This document shows positions 1 to 4,603 of a stretch of 6,203 bases of DNA, in pieces. The DNA comes from Ilumatobacter sp. (GTDB lineage: Bacteria; Actinomycetota; Acidimicrobiia; Acidimicrobiales; Ilumatobacteraceae): contig JAJCXU010000644.1 in NCBI GenBank assembly GCA_029263275.1, forward strand, positions 1 through 6,203. The letters are read 5' to 3'. Each line of letters starts with the position of its first letter. Within the stretch, counting starts at the first letter, position 1. The notes beneath the pieces were generated by a model. It was not told where the DNA came from. It searched no databases and saw only the letters and a list, made by a program, of their open reading frames with translations. A program made the position numbers and the translations under genes.

Positions 1-1
1 C

Positions 2-415
2 GAGGCAACGGTGGTCGACGATGAGTTGGTCGCGGCGTTCGCGTACCTGATTCCGCAACTGTCGCAATCCTCGCCGCCCCCTGACGCCGACCAGTTGCGA
101 GTGCTCGTCGAAGGCGACGACACGGTGCTGTTCATCGCCCGTGTCGGCGGCGCCATCGTCGGCAGCCTGACGCTGGCGTTCTACCGGATTCCCACCGGTC
201 TGAAGGCATGGATTGAAGACGTGGTCGTCGACGACGCAGCGCGTGGGCATGGGGTCGGCCGCCTCCTGAACGAAGCGGCGCTCGCCGAAGCTCAATTGCG
301 AGGCGCCAAGGACGTGAGCCTCACCAGCCGCCCGTCCCGGGAAGCAGCGAACCGTCTCTATCAACGCATCGGGTTCGAAGCCCGACAGACCAACGTCTAC
401 CGCTACAAGTTCTGA
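2..415 (+). CDS. GNAT-family N-acetyltransferase (5' partial)
   Basis: This is a GCN5-related N-acetyltransferase, which transfers an acetyl group from acetyl-CoA to an amine; the substrate cannot be read from the sequence. Counting from the GTG at base 11, the acetyl-CoA-binding motif A is clear: strand IEDVVVDD (residues 68-75) followed by R78-G79-H80-G81-V82-G83, which fits the family signature R/Q-x-x-G-x-G/A. The C-terminal part (SREAANRLYQRIGFEA) is the usual motif B, where a Tyr and the GF turn close the fold. The GTG at base 11 is probably not the real start. The frame stays open to base 2, reading E-A-T before V-D-D-E, and GNAT proteins commonly begin with a short strand of the type IRxATxxDE, so a few N-terminal residues probably lie before the window. 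The gene ends 6 bp from the convergent HEAT-repeat gene, so they are unlikely to share a transcript. The family is certain; the function is general. Confidence 0.9.
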   Translation, partial: EATVVDDELVAAFAYLIPQLSQSSPPPDADQLRVLVEGDDTVLFIARVGGAIVGSLTLAFYRIPTGLKAWIEDVVVDDAARGHGVGRLLNEAALAEAQLRGAKDVSLTSRPSREAANRLYQRIGFEARQTNVYRYKF

Positions 416-421
416 CGGCCC

Positions 422-1009
422 TCAGGATTGGGCGCGGCGGAGGTCTTCGGCGGCTTGGCGGACTTGCCAGTCGCGATCTTCCAACGCCCGATCAATCGCG
501 GCGTCGACGTGGTCGCCCTCGAACGGCGCGAGCGCCAGCACCGCGCGGCGGCGAACCGCCGGCTTGTCGGAGGTTGCCGCGATGATCACGTCGATCGCGG
601 TTGGATCACCGATGGCCCCCAGCGCGGCGACAGCCGCCTCGCGGACGAGTGGCTCGGCGGCATCGGCAGCGAGTTCGATCAGGCGGTTGACCAGCTCGGG
701 GCGATTCGACTCGTGCTCTCCACACGCCCACGCCGCCGTCTCCACCACATTCGGATCGGCGTCGTCGAGCGTCGGGAGTAGATCGACCGCAGGGTGCGTC
801 GCCGCAACCTCGGCGGCACGTCGGCGGACCCGAACGTCGTCGTCGCCGAGCGCCGTGACGATCTGTTGGTCGGTCAACTCGCCGAGCCGTTCGAGCGCTC
901 CGAGGGCCGTTGCCCGAACGACAGCGTCGCCCGTGAGGCCTGCTGTCGCGACGGCGGCGTCACCGGTGTGGCCGGCAATCGCGACCGCGCGGCGGTCGGG
1001 GTTGGTCAC
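422..1009 (-). CDS. HEAT-repeat protein
   Basis: This 195-residue protein is built almost entirely of HEAT/PBS-lyase-type helical repeats, a scaffold for protein-protein contacts. About six units of roughly 30 residues can be followed, each with the pattern D-x-x-V-R-x-x-A-x-x-A-L: examples are DDDVRVRRRAAEVAA (about residues 55-69), DPNVVETAAWACGEHE, EPLVREAAVAALGAIGDP and KPAVRRRAVLALAPF. The last unit ends with DWQVRQAAEDLRRAQS. There is no signal peptide or membrane segment, so it is probably cytosolic. The start is GTG at 1009, which overlaps the stop of the upstream minus-strand membrane gene as GTGA (1009-1006). That suggests translational coupling, and no good Shine-Dalgarno sequence is seen before it. 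Phycobilin-lyase or deoxyhypusine-hydroxylase functions known for some HEAT_2 proteins are not supported here. The partner is unknown; the coupled membrane protein is a natural candidate (inference). Confidence 0.88.
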   Translation of the reverse strand: MTNPDRRAVAIAGHTGDAAVATAGLTGDAVVRATALGALERLGELTDQQIVTALGDDDVRVRRRAAEVAATHPAVDLLPTLDDADPNVVETAAWACGEHESNRPELVNRLIELAADAAEPLVREAAVAALGAIGDPTAIDVIIAATSDKPAVRRRAVLALAPFEGDHVDAAIDRALEDRDWQVRQAAEDLRRAQS

Positions 1010-1293
1010 TGCTTGAGCAGGTCGGTGAGAGTGATCACGGCGAAGGCAACCCCGAACGCGATGATGATGGCGAGCACTGCGCCGATGATGATCGCGATAC
1101 CCGAACTCGCCACAACGGCCCAGACGCGGCGCAGCACGTTGGGCCTGCGATACAGGGGCACGGTGGTCTCAGCAATACCGATCGGCACCCATTTTCTGCG
1201 AACAACCGGCTCCCTGCGTGGTGTTCGGGCCGTCGCTCTGGCAGTCTTGCGCCACCCAGTAGCAACCAACGCCGCCATGGCGAGTGCGACCAT
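1006..1293 (-). CDS. Small membrane protein of unknown function
   Basis: I do not recognise the family. From the ATG at 1293 the product is 95 residues. It has a short hydrophobic N-terminus (residues 1-14), a strongly basic middle (residues 15-56, many Arg/Lys) and a long hydrophobic C-terminal block from about residue 57 to 90 (containing GIAIIIGAVLAIIIAFGVAF). That block is long enough for one long or two closely spaced membrane helices. The basic segment predicts that the middle faces the cytosol. The frame remains open to a TTG at 1395, and starts at GTG 1329 or TTG 1395 would lengthen the first hydrophobic segment (TVLFVVS...), but they would overlap the divergent protease gene. I chose ATG 1293 because it avoids that overlap; its Shine-Dalgarno is weak (AGG about 9 bases upstream). 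The stop overlaps the start of the HEAT-repeat gene by 4 bases, so the two are co-translated. The existence of the gene is likely and its start uncertain. Confidence 0.65.
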   Translation of the reverse strand: MVALAMAALVATGWRKTARATARTPRREPVVRRKWVPIGIAETTVPLYRRPNVLRRVWAVVASSGIAIIIGAVLAIIIAFGVAFAVITLTDLLKQ

Positions 1294-1308
1294 CCAACCG
1301 GCCTGAGT

Positions 1309-1314
1309 GGTGAG
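1309..1314 (+). promoter_or_regulatory. Shine-Dalgarno site supporting the GTG start at 1319
   Basis: GGTGAG lies 4 bases before GTG 1319. Its GGTGA matches part of the usual anti-Shine-Dalgarno complement (GGAGGTGATC). It decides among three in-frame GTG codons at 1307, 1310 and 1319, because the first two overlap or sit immediately beside the site. Confidence 0.5.
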
Positions 1315-1318
1315 ATCT

Positions 1319-2560
1319 GTGACTGACACGACGAACAACACGGTACCCAACCCTCCGCAGCCCGCAACGGCACTGGCCAGTCCCGGCAGCACCAAGCCAG
1401 GCTCGCGGTGGGGATGGCTGCCAGCGGTTGTCGGCCTGCTGGGGTTGCTCGGAATCTCCGCTTCGTCATTGATCCCTGCGACGGTTGCGGCTGAGAAAGA
1501 AAATCGGCGGCTGATGGAATTGCAGGAGGCGCCGTTCGCTCAGGTTCCCGCCTCGGCTGAGTCAGTGAATGATCGCGTCGTCTTCGGTGATCTGCCCGAC
1601 GACGTCGAACGCTTCGACCCCGAGGGTGACTTCTTCTTCGTCACGGTCAGTGCGCCGGAACAGTCGCTGCTCGGCTGGTTCGCCGGACGTGGTGACCCGG
1701 CGATCGACTTGCTGACCGAGGAAGACAAGTACGGCGTTCGAACTCCGTCGCAGCGGCGCGAGGCTGCGCTGCAGCAGATGCGCACGGCGTCGCAGGAGGC
1801 ACAGTTCGTTGCCCTGTCAGCTGCGGGGTACGAGCCAGAGATCAGTCTTGGCGAAGTCGTGGTGCAGGAGGTGCTCTGCGCAACCGTCGGCGACGACGGG
1901 CTGTGTGCCGAGTACTTCCCGTCCGACCTCGCCATCGACCCGTCTGACACGATCCTCGAGGCAGAAGGCGTCGCGCTCAATTCGGTCGAAGACCTCTCGG
2001 CGGTACTCGACGGCAAAGAGCCCGGCGACATGATCGACCTCCAGATCCGCCGACCCGACGAGGGCATCCTCGACGTCACCGTCGAACTCGCAGCATCGCC
2101 GGACGACCCCGACCGCACCATCGTCGGGTTTCGCCCGTTCGACACTCGCGTCGTCACCCTCCCGTTTGAGGTCAGCATCGACACCGGCCAGATCGGTGGC
2201 CCATCGGCGGGGCTGGCGTTCACGCTGGCGTTGATCGATGAACTCACACCCGGGGAGCTCACCGGCGGCAAGAACATCGCCGTGACGGGCACCATCGCAC
2301 TCGATGGGTCCGTCGGCCCGATCGGCGGGCTGTCCCAGAAGGTCAACGCGGTGCTTCAGCACGGCGTCGACATCTTCCTGGTGCCCGCATCTCAGCGGGA
2401 ACTCGGGGAGGGCCAAGAAGAACTGCGTCAGAAGCTCGATGACGCTGGCCACGGCGATGTCGAGATCGTGCCCGTCGCGAACCTCGAGGAGGCGCTGGCC
2501 GCGCTCGAAGAACTCGGCGGCGATCCGCTGGTGCCCGTGCGCGTGGCCGACGAGAACTGA
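1319..2560 (+). CDS. Membrane-anchored PDZ / Lon-like serine protease (YlbL family)
   Basis: This is a YlbL-type envelope protease: an N-terminal membrane anchor, a PDZ domain and a C-terminal Lon (S16) proteolytic domain without an ATPase. Numbering from GTG 1319 (413 residues), a Pro-rich cytosolic tail is followed by a transmembrane helix at about 31-53 (WLPAVVGLLGLLGISASS), so the rest faces outward. A family-typical segment follows (FFFVTVSAPEQSLLGW, then EDKYGV and a QMRTASQEAQ helix), then a PDZ at about 175-270 ending in PGDMIDLQIRR. The Lon domain carries the catalytic dyad Ser296 (in GGPSAGLAF) and Lys341 (in GGLSQKVNAV), 45 residues apart as expected, plus the GTGTIALDGSVGPIGG-like core (here AVTGTIALDGSVGPIGG). 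All catalytic residues are intact. It is longer than common relatives (about 340 residues). GTG 1319 is preferred over GTG 1307 because GGTGAG lies just before it. In mycobacteria the homologue sits beside a UPF0182 gene, as nearly here. Its natural substrates cannot be inferred. Confidence 0.93.
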   Translation: MTDTTNNTVPNPPQPATALASPGSTKPGSRWGWLPAVVGLLGLLGISASSLIPATVAAEKENRRLMELQEAPFAQVPASAESVNDRVVFGDLPDDVERFDPEGDFFFVTVSAPEQSLLGWFAGRGDPAIDLLTEEDKYGVRTPSQRREAALQQMRTASQEAQFVALSAAGYEPEISLGEVVVQEVLCATVGDDGLCAEYFPSDLAIDPSDTILEAEGVALNSVEDLSAVLDGKEPGDMIDLQIRRPDEGILDVTVELAASPDDPDRTIVGFRPFDTRVVTLPFEVSIDTGQIGGPSAGLAFTLALIDELTPGELTGGKNIAVTGTIALDGSVGPIGGLSQKVNAVLQHGVDIFLVPASQRELGEGQEELRQKLDDAGHGDVEIVPVANLEEALAALEELGGDPLVPVRVADEN

Positions 2561-2636
2561 TCGACTCGGGGCCGCTGTCCCAGCAGTTGGAACGGATTGC
2601 CACCACCTCAGTTGCCGAGGCGCGTAGCGTTGTGCT
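2561..2636. other. Intergenic gap between the protease and DivIVA-domain genes
   Basis: These 76 bp hold no gene. Two weak hairpins can be drawn: GCTG-TCC-CAGC at 2574-2584 and CCTC...GAGG just before 2620. Neither has a T-run or a long stem, so I do not call a terminator. A GAGG at 2617-2620 is too far from the ATG (16 bases) to be a convincing ribosome-binding site. The end of the gap carries the TAGCGT element annotated separately. Confidence 0.6.
2625..2630 (+). promoter_or_regulatory. Candidate -10 element (TAGCGT) for a leaderless DivIVA-domain mRNA
   Basis: TAGCGT fits the TAnnnT form of actinobacterial -10 hexamers. It ends 6 bases before ATG 2637, exactly where a -10 box would sit if transcription started at the A of the ATG. 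No Shine-Dalgarno sequence is present at normal spacing, and no -35 box is seen at 16-18 bp. The assignment rests on position and pattern only. Confidence 0.4.
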
Positions 2637-4592
2637 ATGGCCATGTCGTTCTCCCGCCCCGACCCGTCGTCGCCGACGTCGATCGCTGACGCTGCCTTTG
2701 GCACGAGCCGTCGCGGCTTCGACCAGGCCGAGGTCCGTGACTTCCTCCGCATGGTGGCCGCCGAGTTCGGTCGGTTGCGTGAGCGGGAGCGGTTCCTCGA
2801 GCGCGAGTTGCAGACGGCGCAGGCCGACGGAGGTCGCGGTGCCGTCGACGAGGCGATGATGACCCAATTGCTCGGCGAGGAAGCCGTTCGAGTGTTGACG
2901 ACCGCCCGCGAAAGCTCGAACGAGATCCGCGAGAAGGCCGAGCAGGCCGCAGCTCAACTCCTCCACGAGGCCGGCGACGAAGCGTCGCGTGTCCGCGAGG
3001 AGGCCGACATCGAAGCGTCGCGTCGCAGAGCTGATGCTGCTGCTGATGCCGAGTCTGAGCTGTCGATGGCCAAGCAGCAGGGTCGCGAGATGGTCAACGA
3101 GGCGCGCGCCTATCGCGAGCGTGTGTTGAGCGAGCTGGCACGACGGCGTGAACTCGCGCGTGAGCAGATCGAGCAACTCATCCACGGACGTGACCGGTTG
3201 ATGCAGGCGTTCGAACGCGCCCGCCTCGTCGCGGTTGACGTCGTCGCTGAGATGCAGCCGCTGGGTGAGCCTGACGAGTACGTCAACCTCACGCCCACCA
3301 CGGGCCCCTTGCCGGTGATGATCGCGAACTCGCCGCGTCCGGTCGAAGCCGACACGCACGAGATCGAGGCAGTCGCGGCTCCCGCCGAGACGTCGGTCGA
3401 GGGGACCGGAGACAGCACGGACGATGGCAACGCTGAGCTGCGGATCATCGAGATCGACGACGCCGGCCGCGTCGATGCCGATGCGGTCGATGTTTCCATC
3501 GAAACCGATGACCAAGCAGCGGACGAAGATGACGATGCCGAGGGTGCCGACGTCATCGACATCGCGGATGATGCCGACGACTCAGCGTCCGATGCCGCGG
3601 AGTCAAACGATGCTGCCGCAGACGATGTTGCCTCCGATGACGAGGTCAACGACGACAACGCCGAGACGGTGGCCAGCGATGAAGATGGAGATGACGACGG
3701 TGACGTGGTCGTTGATCTCTTCGCCCGCCTTCGTGCCGACACCGCCGAGGAGGAGCGTCCCGACGTCGAGGCCGACAACGCCGTGTGGCCGCCCGAGGTG
3801 CTGGCTACCGCGACGGAGAACGGTGCCGTCGTCGAGTCGGACTCGACTGCCGAGGCCGCGCCGAGCGACTCGGTTGCCGATGCGGCCCACGAGGACGATG
3901 AACTGGTCGACGCGGATGACGCGGAGCAGACACCGTTCGAGTGCCGCGACGAAGTCATCACGCCGTTGATCGTGTCCAGCGCGAAGAAGCTCAAGCGTGC
4001 GCTCGCCGACGAGCAGAACGACGTGCTTGATGCCCTGCGGCGCAGCGATGCCGTGCACGCGATCGAGGCGTTGTTGCCGCCGGAGAGCGAACACGGCACG
4101 CGTTACGCCGTCGCAGTCGCCGACGACCTGCTCGAGGCGGTCCACGCCGGCAGTGCCACGTCCCGCACGACGAACCGCAAGATTCGCAAGGCGCTGGCCA
4201 CCGAGGCCGTCGACGTTGCCAACGATGCCGTGACGCAATGGCTCGTCAAGCCCCTCCGCGAGCGGCTGGCCCGATGCATCAGTGAAGGCGAAGGCGACAA
4301 CGCCGTCGTCACCAAGAAGGTGCGCGCGGTGTACCGCGAATGGAAGACCCGACACATCGACGAAACCCTCGACGACGTGATGCGATGTGCACACGGGCGG
4401 GGTGTGTTGGCCGGGTTCGATCTCGAAACGCCCATTGTCTGGGAAGTCGACACGCGGTTCGCCGCATGCCCCGACTGTGACGACAATGCGCTGGCAGGAG
4501 CCGTCGCGGCGGGCAGCCAGTTCCCGACCGGCGACTCCTTCGCCCCGGCCCATCCGGGCTGCCGCTGCCTGTTGGTTGCCGCAGACCGGTAA
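2637..4592 (+). CDS. DivIVA-domain protein with acidic linker and phage MuF-like C-terminal module
   Basis: This 651-residue multidomain protein begins with a DivIVA/Wag31-type membrane-curvature domain: F21 followed by RRGFDQAEVRDFL (residues 25-37). A coiled coil follows at about 41-205, rich in heptad-like Ala/Glu/Arg (for example EIREKAEQAAAQLLHEA). A linker at about 206-430 contains an extremely acidic tract at 289-356 (33 Asp/Glu of 68, no Lys/Arg) followed by a short conserved-looking motif VDLFARLRAD (359-368). The C-terminal region (about 433-651) is helical (TPLIVSSAKKLKRALADEQ...) and ends in WEVDTRFAACPDCDDNALAG and HPGCRCLL, placing C611, C614, H639, C642 and C644. This ending resembles the C-terminus of phage Mu gpF / SPP1 gp7 head-morphogenesis proteins. 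DivIVA proteins usually scaffold division or polar growth, so a cytosolic face-of-membrane scaffold is likely; what the C-terminus does is unknown. ATG 2637 is preferred over ATG 2643 because of the TAGCGT element. There is no sign of frameshift across the domain junctions. Confidence 0.9.
   Translation: MAMSFSRPDPSSPTSIADAAFGTSRRGFDQAEVRDFLRMVAAEFGRLRERERFLERELQTAQADGGRGAVDEAMMTQLLGEEAVRVLTTARESSNEIREKAEQAAAQLLHEAGDEASRVREEADIEASRRRADAAADAESELSMAKQQGREMVNEARAYRERVLSELARRRELAREQIEQLIHGRDRLMQAFERARLVAVDVVAEMQPLGEPDEYVNLTPTTGPLPVMIANSPRPVEADTHEIEAVAAPAETSVEGTGDSTDDGNAELRIIEIDDAGRVDADAVDVSIETDDQAADEDDDAEGADVIDIADDADDSASDAAESNDAAADDVASDDEVNDDNAETVASDEDGDDDGDVVVDLFARLRADTAEEERPDVEADNAVWPPEVLATATENGAVVESDSTAEAAPSDSVADAAHEDDELVDADDAEQTPFECRDEVITPLIVSSAKKLKRALADEQNDVLDALRRSDAVHAIEALLPPESEHGTRYAVAVADDLLEAVHAGSATSRTTNRKIRKALATEAVDVANDAVTQWLVKPLRERLARCISEGEGDNAVVTKKVRAVYREWKTRHIDETLDDVMRCAHGRGVLAGFDLETPIVWEVDTRFAACPDCDDNALAGAVAAGSQFPTGDSFAPAHPGCRCLLVAADR
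3501..3704 (+). other. Low-complexity acidic tract within the DivIVA-domain protein
   Basis: Residues 289-356 contain 33 Asp/Glu in 68 positions and no Lys or Arg, the remainder mostly Ala, Ser, Asn and Val. The DNA is correspondingly rich in GAY codons (GATGAC, GACGAT, GATGCC words). The segment is almost certainly disordered and separates the coiled coil from the C-terminal domain. The GAY bias is also why long spurious open frames appear on the opposite strand here. Confidence 0.85.
4329..4577 (+). other. MuF / SPP1 gp7-like cysteine-histidine module (C-terminal domain)
   Basis: Residues 565-647 of the DivIVA-domain protein read as helix (VYREWKTRHIDETLDDVMRC), then AHGRGVLAGF, then W602-E-V-D, C611-P-D-C614, a G-containing spacer with FPTG, and H639-P-G-C642-R-C644-L-L. 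In phage Mu gpF-type proteins the same order is found: an Arg/helix segment with a YNxG-like turn, W-x-x-x-D, C-x2-C, G-x-x-F, then a Pro/His-rich stretch ending HPxCRCxL. The match in order and spacing is what I see; homology is inferred. The residues could bind a metal ion such as zinc. Confidence 0.65.
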
Positions 4593-4595
4593 TCT
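4590..4595 (+). promoter_or_regulatory. Candidate -10 element (TAATCT) overlapping the DivIVA-gene stop codon
   Basis: TAATCT fits TAnnnT and includes the TAA stop of the preceding gene. It would place a transcription start about 1-2 bases before ATG 4604, giving an almost leaderless UPF0182 mRNA. No Shine-Dalgarno sequence precedes that ATG. No -35 box is seen at normal spacing, and read-through from upstream is equally possible. Confidence 0.35.
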
Positions 4596-4603
4596 CAGCG
4601 CCA

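Noticed and set aside
411..426. Palindrome CTGA-CGGCCC-TCAG at the convergent stops as a bidirectional terminator
   Set aside because: The stem is only 4 bp with no T-run; both arms are largely the two stop codons and flanking bases, so chance is sufficient.
428..1306. Plus-strand open frames opposite the HEAT-repeat and membrane genes
   Set aside because: Arg/Ala/Ser-rich translations without motifs, whereas the minus-strand frame shows clear HEAT periodicity.
2574..2584. GCTG-TCC-CAGC hairpin after the protease gene as a terminator
   Set aside because: The stem is too short and there is no T-tract; read-through into the DivIVA-domain gene is plausible.
1817..2752. 311-codon open frame on the minus strand across the protease gene
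   Set aside because: It lies opposite a gene with intact catalytic motifs, has no recognisable domain, and crosses the intergenic gap; it fits a GC-rich shadow frame.
2343..3515. 390-codon minus-strand open frame across the protease/DivIVA junction
   Set aside because: It is antisense to two well-supported genes and its translation is compositionally biased (Arg-rich) without domain features.
2637..4592. Assembly error or frameshift creating a false DivIVA-MuF fusion
   Set aside because: The frame is continuous with consistent codon use through all segments and no doubtful junction, though only homologues can exclude a chimera fully.
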